Below the pieces are notes generated by a model. The model did no database searches, was not told the origin of the DNA, and saw only the letters and a program-made list of their open reading frames with translations. A program made the translations under genes and the position numbers. Shown here one piece after another: positions 1 through 6,933 of a stretch of DNA of 7,145 nt (position 1 is its first letter; every line of letters starts with the position of its first letter). Origin of the DNA: an uncultured Lentisphaeria bacterium (GTDB lineage Bacteria > Verrucomicrobiota > Lentisphaeria > Victivallales > Victivallaceae); assembly GCA_903821255.1 (NCBI GenBank), contig CAIJKT010000655.1, positions 1-7,145 of the forward strand, read 5' to 3'.

Positions 1-111
1 CATGGATAACATGGTACAAATGACATAAATATTATCAGTAATACCGTATTTTTAAAACTTGATTCCGGCAATGATTAATACATTGTGATTTTTCCAATGC
101 TCAGACCGTTT

Positions 112-141
112 TTGCTTAAGAATGCGGTATTTTGTTAAAAT
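112..141 (+). promoter_or_regulatory. Candidate sigma70-type promoter with extended -10
   Basis: The -10 is TAAAAT (136-141), one mismatch from TATAAT, preceded by TG one base upstream (133-134), giving an extended -10. The -35, TTGCTT at 112-117, matches TTGACA at only three of six positions, and an extended -10 tolerates a weak -35. Transcription would start near 148, leaving a leader of about 40 nt before the ATG at 188. Promoter consensus in PVC bacteria is poorly defined, so this is a sequence match only. Confidence 0.45.
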
Positions 142-152
142 GAAGATACCGC
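124..152. promoter_or_regulatory. Inverted repeat around the -10 box, candidate operator
   Basis: GCGGTAT (124-130) and its exact reverse complement ATACCGC (146-152) are separated by 15 bases that contain the whole predicted -10 element. A dyad of this size over the -10 and start site is the usual position for a repressor operator (LacI-, GntR- or TetR-like). A third copy of the half-site core, ATACCG, lies at 41-46. The same arms could pair in RNA only if transcription began upstream of 124. No regulator gene is in the window, so the binding protein is unknown. Confidence 0.45.
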
Positions 153-175
153 GTCAGTCAGGAAAACTATAGAAA

Positions 176-180
176 GAGGA
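176..180 (+). promoter_or_regulatory. Ribosome binding site of the GH2-like gene
   Basis: GAGGA at 176-180 sits 7 nt before the ATG at 188. It supports this start, which also places a hydrophobic signal peptide at the very N-terminus. Confidence 0.75.
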
Positions 181-187
181 ATATTAA

Positions 188-3100
188 ATGTTACGTTCAT
201 TTTTTCTATGTATGATGATGATAATGTCTTTGACGGTTTTGTCACAGTCTGCGGATGAGGTAAAAAAATACAAACTGGATCAGGCTGGTTTTATCCGAGA
301 CTGGCTGATTGGCGGAGCCTATCCCGATTATCAGCTTGACGGCAAACAGCAGGGTTACGAGGATGATTTTCTCCAGAAGCTCGGCGGCGAAGCACAGGCG
401 GAGCCGTATCCCGGACTTATGGATCAGGCCGAATTCAAGGCCGACAAGGCGAAGTTGATCGCCGGCATCGGCTCCACCAACGAATGGGGATATACGGAAA
501 CCAGAACCCTTCCCGTCGTCTGGCGGAATGTGCATTGGAGGCAGGCCAAACCGGAAATAGTTCTGGACAAAATGTTCCTTCCGGTCGATGATTACATCGT
601 TGCTTATGCTTTCTGTTACATTAATTCCCCGGCGGCGAGGAAGATTAAAGTCCGTATCGGCAGCGACGACGATCACAAGGTCTGGCTCAATGGCAAGCTG
701 CTCGGCGGCGCCAATAAATCTCAGGCGGTTATTCCTGATAATTTTATCTATGAAGCGGAATTGCAGCGCGGCTTGAACCGGCTGCTGTTGAAAGTCGTTG
801 ACCGCACTTTAGGTTACGGCTTCTGTCTGGCGTTGAGTGACACGGCAAACCTGCCGCTGCGCGATGTGACGGTCATGACAGACGATCCAAGGCGTGAGCT
901 GCAAGCGGGGATTCCCGGATTGAAACAGGCGGATTGCTGGGATAACGGTTATTATGCCGGATTTGATTTCGGCTCGAAGAATGTGTTTGCCGGTAAAAAT
1001 GAGTTGCATATTCAGGCCGGCGCGCCGCACTCCGGGAAATATGAGTTCCTGTTTGTTGTCGAAAATAACGGCAGGCCGGTTGTTTCCGAAAAGAAGAGTG
1101 CGGAATTGAAAGAACGGCAGGTATTGAACTGGTCGCTTCCGTTGACACTGCCGTCCGGAATCTGCACGCTGACGCTGAAAATTTCCGGTACAAATGAAGC
1201 GGTGTTGTCGAAGCCGCTGGAAGTGTTCGAGCAGGCGGCAGTCATGAAAGAGTCTGAGGCAATTAAGGGGCATTTGGAGACATTGTCATCAAAAATGACT
1301 GCCGCGCGGAATGAACTGGAAGAGCTAAAAGCCCAAAACAAGCAATTGCAGCAGCAGCGGCGGGAACGGCTTTATGAAGAAATTGAAGACGCTTATGCCG
1401 ACAACCGGAAAAAACTTCATTCCAGCCCGGCGGCGCTGGATGAGGCGGCCAAGCCGGCAGCGACGGCGCGCAGCCGGATTTGCCTGAACGGCGATGTCTG
1501 GCAGATGGCTGACGGCAAAAACGCCAAGGGGTATAATCCTCCCGCCGCCGACAAGTGGCTTCCCGCGAATTTACCGATGGCATGTGATGGCAAATCCTGT
1601 CGGCGCATGTGGTTGAGTCGCAATATTGATCTTGGCGCTGACACTGCGGGAAAAGCATGGAATTTCGTCTGCGAGAGCTTTGACGGGAGGCTGACCGTCT
1701 ACCTTAACGGACTGTATTGCGGGGAATACACCGGCAATATCGGAATTGTCAATATCCCGCTCCGGAATGTAAATCCAGGCGGCAATAGGATTGATCTATT
1801 TGTTGAAGCTCCGGGTTCCAGCAACGATATTCCACAACTTTCCGGCTTCAACAATTATCTTTATGCTCCATGGGGGGTGCGCGGAGATTTATATCTCGCG
1901 GGTAACGCCCCGGTGCATGTGGCGGATGTCGAAGTTAAAACCAGTTGGCGCAATGCGGCGCTGAAAGTAATATCCGAACTTGAAAATTGCTCTAAAGCGC
2001 CCGTCACGGTAAGACTTGATCAGTATTGCGTCCTGAACGGAAGAATCAAATACCGTTTGCCTGCGCAAGATGCTTTGCTTGCATCCGGCGGCAAAATTAA
2101 ACTTGAAGGGCAAGGCATTTGGACAGAGGCGGAGCCATGGGGCATTGGCGGCAAATACGGCAACCCCGTTTTGTACGACCTGGTCAGTGACATATATGTC
2201 GGCGACAAGCTGACCGACCGTCAGGTAACCTCGTTTGGCTTTCGCGAATTCTGGATTGCCGGCACGGATTTCTATCTGAACGGCAAACGCATCATTCTTC
2301 AAGGCAACACTGGCGGCCTGGGTGGAAATAACATCAAGCAGAATGAAGTGTTTTTCCCGTTGCTCCGGATTGACGGCATCAATACTCTGCGAAATCACGA
2401 TGCGGATTTCTGGTCGGTCAACTTACTGCGTTCCTGTGACAGCATGGGTATGCTGGCCTGCGTTCAAATGTATCCAACTCTAATTGAGAAAAAAACCTCC
2501 GCCGACTTTAAGAATTACCTTTCCTATGAAGATTGGCTGAAGCATCCGCTGCATTTACACAATCTGCGCAATTACGAACGCTGGGTGAAAATGTTGCGCA
2601 ATCACCCGAGCGTGGTCATCGCTTCCACGGACAATGAGATATTCACTCAGGCGTGGGATACTCTGGCCCGCAAGGATTACAACATCCGCAACGACCGACT
2701 TGGAGCATTCTACGAAAAATATGTCAAGTCGCTGGAGCCGTCACTGATAATGACCCGCGACGGCGATGAAGGCACCTGGGGGCATGAGGGCAAGTGGCAG
2801 GAAGATCCGCCCTGCGATACCGCCAACTACCACTATCCCGATTTTGACTTGAATGACTGGGTGCTGAACTGGCAGAGCGTTTACGACTTCCGTCCGGTTG
2901 TTTTCGGTGAAACGCTGTATACCTCCTATGGCGCATGGGACAAATGGATTGGCCCCATTCCATCCCAGGTGGCAAAAAAAGCGGCAACGGTGCGAACGGT
3001 AGCGTCGCTTTACCGCCGCCTGGGCATTCCCTGCCAGATTTACATGGGATTATCCCACGACGGATTTGTCGTCCATGACAATACCGGCAACGGCAATCCG

Positions 3101-3643
3101 TGGAAAATCACTGCCGATAAAATCGCCGAGGATATGGCAAGGATGCAGGATAAGAGGTTCTTAACTGCAACAACAGGCTACCCATTAACCAATATCCCCA
3201 GATTCCCAAACTGGCCAAGCCAGTCCGGTTCAGGCATTAAAAAAAATTTAGATTCTATCATTTTACAATATGGTATTGGTGCGATTAACTGGTTCGATCC
3301 CGATGCCCCCAGCCATGTCCGCAACGCGGTCAATGACGCCTACCGCGACAGCCTGATTCCGCAGCCGCCGGTGGCTGCGTCAACGGAAGGAGAATGTATT
3401 ATTGAACTCGGAGCCTCCGGCGGCGGCAAAGTCGTAACAGCCGTCCCGGTTGACGGAGTTAACCCGGCTTGCGCCGTAACCGCAGATAAAGCCGGAACGG
3501 CCTGGTTTCAGTTGCCACAACCCGGCAAATACCGGTTTGAATGCAACGGCGCCGAGGCGGTTATTGATGTGCCGGGCAGAGCTGAATATGCCGCAAAACC
3601 AGGGTTTAAATCCATTCTTCGCTATAATTTGAATACCAAATAA
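188..3643 (+). CDS. Secreted GH2-like glycoside hydrolase with N-terminal accessory domains and internal coiled coil
   Basis: This is a predicted exported glycosidase of 1151 aa, well above a plain GH2 enzyme. Residues 1-22 form a signal peptide (hydrophobic core at 5-18). Residues 36-220 look like a PA14-like beta-sandwich common in PVC glycosidases (WLIGG near 40, IGSDDDHKVWLNGK at 157-170). A beta-rich domain follows at about 250-350, then a coiled coil at about 357-400. The GH2 core starts with a sugar-binding jelly roll (430-575, WLSRNIDL, VYLNG) and an Ig-like domain ending in FGFREF (684-688), and continues as a TIM barrel (695-1050). By analogy with GH2, E817 in NHPSVVIASTDNE is the likely acid/base and E908 in RPVVFGET the likely nucleophile. 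An Ig-like tail closes the protein (1068-1130). It is the first gene of the operon; the coiled-coil protein follows 13 nt later. Substrate and exact subfamily are not readable; a beta-galactosidase, beta-glucuronidase or other beta-glycosidase activity is possible. Confidence 0.95.
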   Translation: MLRSFFLCMMMIMSLTVLSQSADEVKKYKLDQAGFIRDWLIGGAYPDYQLDGKQQGYEDDFLQKLGGEAQAEPYPGLMDQAEFKADKAKLIAGIGSTNEWGYTETRTLPVVWRNVHWRQAKPEIVLDKMFLPVDDYIVAYAFCYINSPAARKIKVRIGSDDDHKVWLNGKLLGGANKSQAVIPDNFIYEAELQRGLNRLLLKVVDRTLGYGFCLALSDTANLPLRDVTVMTDDPRRELQAGIPGLKQADCWDNGYYAGFDFGSKNVFAGKNELHIQAGAPHSGKYEFLFVVENNGRPVVSEKKSAELKERQVLNWSLPLTLPSGICTLTLKISGTNEAVLSKPLEVFEQAAVMKESEAIKGHLETLSSKMTAARNELEELKAQNKQLQQQRRERLYEEIEDAYADNRKKLHSSPAALDEAAKPAATARSRICLNGDVWQMADGKNAKGYNPPAADKWLPANLPMACDGKSCRRMWLSRNIDLGADTAGKAWNFVCESFDGRLTVYLNGLYCGEYTGNIGIVNIPLRNVNPGGNRIDLFVEAPGSSNDIPQLSGFNNYLYAPWGVRGDLYLAGNAPVHVADVEVKTSWRNAALKVISELENCSKAPVTVRLDQYCVLNGRIKYRLPAQDALLASGGKIKLEGQGIWTEAEPWGIGGKYGNPVLYDLVSDIYVGDKLTDRQVTSFGFREFWIAGTDFYLNGKRIILQGNTGGLGGNNIKQNEVFFPLLRIDGINTLRNHDADFWSVNLLRSCDSMGMLACVQMYPTLIEKKTSADFKNYLSYEDWLKHPLHLHNLRNYERWVKMLRNHPSVVIASTDNEIFTQAWDTLARKDYNIRNDRLGAFYEKYVKSLEPSLIMTRDGDEGTWGHEGKWQEDPPCDTANYHYPDFDLNDWVLNWQSVYDFRPVVFGETLYTSYGAWDKWIGPIPSQVAKKAATVRTVASLYRRLGIPCQIYMGLSHDGFVVHDNTGNGNPWKITADKIAEDMARMQDKRFLTATTGYPLTNIPRFPNWPSQSGSGIKKNLDSIILQYGIGAINWFDPDAPSHVRNAVNDAYRDSLIPQPPVAASTEGECIIELGASGGGKVVTAVPVDGVNPACAVTADKAGTAWFQLPQPGKYRFECNGAEAVIDVPGRAEYAAKPGFKSILRYNLNTK

Positions 3644-3656
3644 GGAAGCATCAAGC

Positions 3657-4397
3657 ATGAAGAAAGTAAATATTTGTATTTTATTGCTGGCCTGGGGTGT
3701 GAACATGCACGCCGATCCCGTTGCCGAAGGCCTGCTGCTGGATAATCAGAAACTCAAGCAGGCTCAGGCGGAGAAGCTCCGGGAAATGGCAAAATTACAG
3801 GATGAGACTAAACAGTTGAAACTGGAACGGGAAAATCAGGAAATGACCATTCTCCAGATGGAATCGGTATTGGCGAACATTAAAGATTCTGCCGTCCCGG
3901 CAATCAATCCGCCGGCGGCAAAAATAAAGACAGCAACAACGCTGCTGGCAATGAAGTTCCTGGACGCTTCTGAATTTAACGGCCGCCGCCTGAATCCTGA
4001 ATGGGCGGTTGTCACTCCCGCGCCGGATGGCGTCAATGCTTTGAAAATTGAGGTGAACAATCTTGAAAAGCAAAAAAATACCTGCGTCGGCATCCTGCTG
4101 CCGCTGGAAAAGATTGCCGGTAAAAAACTTATCTGCTCGGTAATGGTCAAGGGAGAGAATATTTCTCCGGGCAAGGGAGCTGCCGACAGCAGCAAGTTCA
4201 TGCTGATGATTTCTCAGGCAAACAAGACTGCATGGCCGCAAGCCTCAATCGGCGCTGGAACCTTCGGCTGGGGAGAAGTCAAATTTTCTCAGGAGATTCC
4301 GTCCGATGCCAGACAATGCGTGCTCCTGCTGGGACTTCAGGGAGTTACCGGAACCATATATTTTCGCGACTTGAACGTCGGAATCATGCAGGAGTAG
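3657..4397 (+). CDS. Secreted coiled-coil protein with C-terminal carbohydrate-binding-type jelly roll
   Basis: This is a 246-aa exported protein of no named family. Residues 1-19 are a signal peptide with a likely cleavage after MHA (17-19). Residues 26-72 form a charged coiled coil of about six heptads (core positions L33, M44, L47, L54, I65, M68, L72). A Pro/Ala-rich linker follows at about 78-92. Residues 95-244 form a beta-sandwich. Its GTFGWGEVKFSQEIP (201-215) and LLLGLQGVTGTIYFRDLNV (223-241) segments match the pattern of CBM-like jelly rolls seen beside PVC glycosidases ('W..v.f...ip', 'lGLq..tGt.wfddv'). No catalytic motif is seen, so a binding or scaffold role is inferred. AAGGA (3642-3646) overlaps the stop codon of the upstream gene and lies 10 nt before the ATG, suggesting translational coupling with the GH2-like gene. 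Confidence 0.9.
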   Translation: MKKVNICILLLAWGVNMHADPVAEGLLLDNQKLKQAQAEKLREMAKLQDETKQLKLERENQEMTILQMESVLANIKDSAVPAINPPAAKIKTATTLLAMKFLDASEFNGRRLNPEWAVVTPAPDGVNALKIEVNNLEKQKNTCVGILLPLEKIAGKKLICSVMVKGENISPGKGAADSSKFMLMISQANKTAWPQASIGAGTFGWGEVKFSQEIPSDARQCVLLLGLQGVTGTIYFRDLNVGIMQE

Positions 4398-4401
4398 TTT
4401 A

Positions 4402-4482
4402 ATGTCTAATTTTCAGTTAGTGAATATGTGTGGAAAAATAAAAAATGAAAATATTTCAGAAAGAACCATTTTTAAACACTAA
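4402..4482 (+). CDS. Possible 26-aa small ORF between the coiled-coil and propeller genes
   Basis: An ATG at 4402 is preceded by AGGAG (4390-4394) with 7-nt spacing. That SD sits at the very end of the upstream gene, whose TAG ends at 4397. The frame stays open for 26 codons to TAA at 4480-4482. The peptide starts MSNFQLVNMCGK, is rich in Asn, Lys and Ile, and has no signal peptide, membrane segment or recognised motif. It is out of frame with the following propeller gene and ends 25 nt before that gene's preferred TTG start. It could be a small protein, a coupling or leader ORF, or chance: the region is AT-rich and the SD could be fortuitous within a Gln-Glu codon pair. Confidence 0.25.
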   Translation: MSNFQLVNMCGKIKNENISERTIFKH

Positions 4483-4495
4483 ACTTTTACTAGAT

Positions 4496-4501
4496 AAGGA
4501 G
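4496..4501 (+). promoter_or_regulatory. Strong SD that points to a TTG start at 4508
   Basis: AAGGAG at 4496-4501 lies 6 nt before an in-frame TTG at 4508, an optimal arrangement. The upstream in-frame ATG at 4445 has only a weak GGAA-type match. The 21 codons between them are AT-rich and encode no recognisable conserved segment, whereas the recognised family motif begins just after the TTG (LELMVDDFLIE). Confidence 0.6.
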
Positions 4502-4507
4502 TGCAAC

Positions 4508-5857
4508 TTGAATAAGGCAATTGAAATCGGTTCAAGGCTTGAATTGATGGTGGATGACTTTCTGATCGAGCGGATGAGCGGCATCCAACTGCATTTACAG
4601 ACCCCGAGAGAGATGCCGCTCGCAGACAGTCCGCTTCTGGAAGCAGCCTACGCGACCGTCATAAAAGACAACGACCTTTATCGCGCCTACTACCGCCAGA
4701 TGATTCCCGGCTATAACGGCCCTTCCGAAGATGGAAATGACGGTGAGATTACCTGTTATGCGGAAAGCCATGACGGCATTGAATGGCTGAAACCGGACCT
4801 CGGCATTTACGAGATCAACGGATCACATGCCAACAATGTCGTCCTCCACGAATCGCCCTTCTGTCATAATTTCTCCCCCTTCCTGGACGCGCGTCCGGAC
4901 AAAGGGCGAGGAAAGCGTTTCAAAGCCATGGCTGGTTCGCACGAAAAAAAGGGCGGACTATATGCATTCGAATCCGAGGACGGGATTCACTGGACAAAGA
5001 TGCAGGACAGGCCGGTAATCACTTCGGAGAAGTTCGCGTTTGATTCGCAAAATGTCGCGTTCTGGTCGGTGGCTGAAAATTGCTATGTGTGCTACTGCCG
5101 GACATGGCTGAGGACGCCGAGAACGCCGATTGGCGACCTTCGCAGCATCAGCAGGAGGACATCCGCAGACTTCCTGAACTGGAGCGAACCGGTGGAAACC
5201 AATCCCAACCTGCCCGGCGAAGATATTTACACAAGTCAAACACACCCCTATTTCCGTGCGCCGCACATCTATATTGCCCTGCCAACCAGGTATATGGCCG
5301 GCCGGGTTGGCGAACAAAACACACACGCAATGCTCGGCTCCACAGATATTCTGCTAATGACGTCAAGGGCCGGCTCGACTACTTATGCCCGTCCTTTCAA
5401 GGAGGCCTTCATTCGTCCCGGGCTTGACCCTGCCCGCTGGAAAAACCGGGCGAACTATGCGGCACTCAACGTTGTTCCAACGAGCCCGTCAGAAATGACC
5501 ATATACCACTCGAAAAGCGGCCATCGCCACGTTTTGCGGACAGATGGATTCGTGTCCGCCCGGGCCGGATTCACAAAAGGCGAACTGCTTACCAAGGTGC
5601 TGACTTTTTCCGGAAAGGAGTTGATACTCAATTACAGTACATCTGCAGCGGGAGGCATGCGTATTGAGATTCAGGACGCAAACGGTGCGCCGTTTTCCGG
5701 ATTCCGTCTGGACGACTGCCATGAAATCATCGGAGATGAAATCGAACGGCGCGTAGATTGGAAGCAGAAACCAGATCCCGGAGCATTGCAAGGCAAGCCC
5801 GTACGCCTCCGCTTCGTGATGGCTGAGTGCGACTTATATTCGTTTAGGTTTGTATGA
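4508..5857 (+). CDS. PVC-type beta-propeller glycosidase-like protein (GH32/43-like fold)
   Basis: With the TTG start this is 449 aa; the ATG at 4445 would give 470. I recognise the family by pattern: a conserved opening LELMVDDFLIE (11-21), blade motifs SHDGIEW (87-93) and SEDGIHW (156-162), FDSQN (178-182), SADFLNWSEP (219-228), HPYFRAPHIYIALPTRY (246-262) and AFIRPGL (300-306). It closes with a beta-sandwich containing LLTKVLTFSGKELILNYSTS (360-379) and a terminal LYSFRF. This family is abundant in Planctomycetota, Verrucomicrobiota and Lentisphaerota and is usually left as 'hypothetical' or GH32/GH43-like. The repeated 'S.DGi.W' blades support a beta-propeller, likely acting on glycans. 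Catalytic residues cannot be fixed; the acidic pair in VDDF and the aspartate of FDSQN are candidates. No signal peptide is seen, so a cytoplasmic location is inferred, unlike the two genes upstream. The next gene follows 31 nt downstream. Confidence 0.88.
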   Translation: MNKAIEIGSRLELMVDDFLIERMSGIQLHLQTPREMPLADSPLLEAAYATVIKDNDLYRAYYRQMIPGYNGPSEDGNDGEITCYAESHDGIEWLKPDLGIYEINGSHANNVVLHESPFCHNFSPFLDARPDKGRGKRFKAMAGSHEKKGGLYAFESEDGIHWTKMQDRPVITSEKFAFDSQNVAFWSVAENCYVCYCRTWLRTPRTPIGDLRSISRRTSADFLNWSEPVETNPNLPGEDIYTSQTHPYFRAPHIYIALPTRYMAGRVGEQNTHAMLGSTDILLMTSRAGSTTYARPFKEAFIRPGLDPARWKNRANYAALNVVPTSPSEMTIYHSKSGHRHVLRTDGFVSARAGFTKGELLTKVLTFSGKELILNYSTSAAGGMRIEIQDANGAPFSGFRLDDCHEIIGDEIERRVDWKQKPDPGALQGKPVRLRFVMAECDLYSFRFV

Positions 5858-5874
5858 CATGTGAATCCGCGCAA

Positions 5875-5880
5875 AAGGAG
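5875..5880 (+). promoter_or_regulatory. Ribosome binding site of the sialidase-like gene
   Basis: AAGGAG at 5875-5880 stands 8 nt before the ATG at 5889, which supports that start over the internal ATG codons at residues 6 and 9. Confidence 0.75.
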
Positions 5881-5888
5881 AATTTTAT

Positions 5889-6893
5889 ATGGATATCCAT
5901 AAGATGCAGCTCATGGCGATAGAGAAAGTATTCGCTGATGGAAATCATAACGCATTTACCGGATTGGGGATCATCAACGGGTTGTATGTGCTGGCGTTCA
6001 GGAAAGCGCCAGGCCATGTGAGTTCAAGCTCCGCGATTGTTTTTATGGAAAGCATGGATGCAATGCATTGGAGTGAGCAAAGGCGTATATCACTGCCGGA
6101 AAATGACGGGCTGAGTTTTGATTTGCGGGATTCATATTTTATCTCCGAACCAGAACGCCTGTTGTATTATGGATTTGCAACACCAGTAAAGGATGGCCGG
6201 AGATTGCCTCCTGATACGATCTTGATGGTAACATCTGATGGGCGGACCTGGACTAATCCGTCCGTTATTCTGACAGGAGCTGTCCTGTGGCATCCAGTAT
6301 ATGCGTATGGTCGTTATTATTCCGCCGGCTATTATCATGACGGAGAAAAATATCGATGCGAACTTTTCTGCTCTCCGGATGGCATAAATTGGGAAAAAAT
6401 TGCGAGTATTGCAGAAGGCAGCGAAACGGCAGTATGGCCGGCGGCAGACGGCAGCCTGGCTGCATTCCTCAGAACAGAGGAACCGCCATATCACCTTGAG
6501 ATATACCGCAGCAAAGCTCCATTTACAGATTGGATTAAAACTCAAACCATTCCCAAAATCATTCAATGCCCTCACATCTTTACAGTAAACGAGCAAATAT
6601 TTCTCGCCGGACGGGAACGGCCAGACTATAACAAAACTGCAAACCCGAAAAATCCGAGTTTTGCGTCGCATCGTACAAAGGTATGGGAAATTGATGACGC
6701 CAAACTAACCGAAGTCATTGAACTGCCAAGCCGCGGAGACAATGCCTATACAGGAACGGTAGTCAAACCGGAAGGCAGCGTATTGATGAGTTATTATTCC
6801 CAGCATGAATCCGCATTCGGGGCTAAATGGCATGAAAAAATGCCAGCAGATATATTCGTGGCGCATCTTAATATGGGTCAAATCAATGCATAG
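5889..6893 (+). CDS. Sialidase-like (BNR-type) beta-propeller protein
   Basis: This 334-aa protein has the repeat pattern of the sialidase superfamily, with Asp-box-like blades SMDAMHW (55-61), TSDGRTW (115-121) and SPDGINW (162-168). Other marks are NHNAFT (19-24), FRKAPGH with R38, FDLRD (77-81), SETAVWPAADGSL (178-190) and SYYSQHE (301-307). In sialidases an arginine triad binds the carboxylate and a Tyr/Glu pair drives catalysis. R38, R80 or R242, E179 and Y302/Y303 would be the matching residues here, by inference only. Many PVC members with this layout are annotated exo-alpha-sialidase without biochemical proof and may act on other acidic sugars. No signal peptide is seen, so it is predicted cytoplasmic. 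It is the last gene of the operon in the window, and its DNA appears somewhat more AT-rich than that of the GH2-like gene. Confidence 0.9.
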   Translation: MDIHKMQLMAIEKVFADGNHNAFTGLGIINGLYVLAFRKAPGHVSSSSAIVFMESMDAMHWSEQRRISLPENDGLSFDLRDSYFISEPERLLYYGFATPVKDGRRLPPDTILMVTSDGRTWTNPSVILTGAVLWHPVYAYGRYYSAGYYHDGEKYRCELFCSPDGINWEKIASIAEGSETAVWPAADGSLAAFLRTEEPPYHLEIYRSKAPFTDWIKTQTIPKIIQCPHIFTVNEQIFLAGRERPDYNKTANPKNPSFASHRTKVWEIDDAKLTEVIELPSRGDNAYTGTVVKPEGSVLMSYYSQHESAFGAKWHEKMPADIFVAHLNMGQINA

Positions 6894-6906
6894 AGGTAAT
6901 TAAAGT

Positions 6907-6929
6907 AGTCAGAATTCAGGAGGCAGAAT
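6907..6929 (+). repeat. Left heptad repeats (CAGAAT type)
   Basis: AGTCAGAAT at 6907-6915 recurs as AGGCAGAAT at 6921-6929, exactly two heptads away, with ATTCAGG filling the phase between them. The core CAGAAT is the reverse complement of the ATTCTG that heads the right-hand heptads at 7106-7140. Confidence 0.45.
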
Positions 6930-6933
6930 AAAG

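Larger units (their letters stand above)
1..187 (+). promoter_or_regulatory. Leader/promoter region of the four-gene operon
   Basis: This AT-rich stretch has no convincing gene. It holds a candidate extended -10 box (TGTTAAAAT, 133-141) with a weak -35 (TTGCTT, 112-117, 18-nt spacer before TAAAAT). Several short symmetric elements lie here: AATAC-C-GTATT at 40-50, CAATG/CATTG arms at 69-73 and 81-85, and GCGGTAT/ATACCGC arms at 124-130 and 146-152. The block AAT-C-GTATTTT followed by TAAAA occurs twice, from 40 and from 121, as an imperfect direct repeat. The first 28 bases can be read as the last few codons of an upstream gene, but nothing supports that. Confidence 0.6.

Noticed and set aside
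2..28. Short open frame ending in TAA at the left edge, possibly the tail of an upstream gene
   Set aside because: Only eight codons are visible, other frames also stop within a few codons, and nothing in the peptide is recognisable.
809..1658. Several antisense open frames of 100-155 codons opposite the GH2-like gene
   Set aside because: They are shadows of a strongly coding strand: low-complexity Arg/Ser/Cys-rich translations, no SD, no domain motifs.
3165..3295. AT-richer patch with an eight-A run inside the GH2-like gene, possible insertion or frameshift site
   Set aside because: The frame stays open and the protein remains consistent with the end of the TIM barrel (GAINWFDPD); local composition shift alone is weak evidence.
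6132..6671. 179-codon antisense frame opposite the sialidase-like gene
   Set aside because: The sense strand has clear family motifs throughout, and the antisense product is Cys- and Arg-rich with no recognisable fold.
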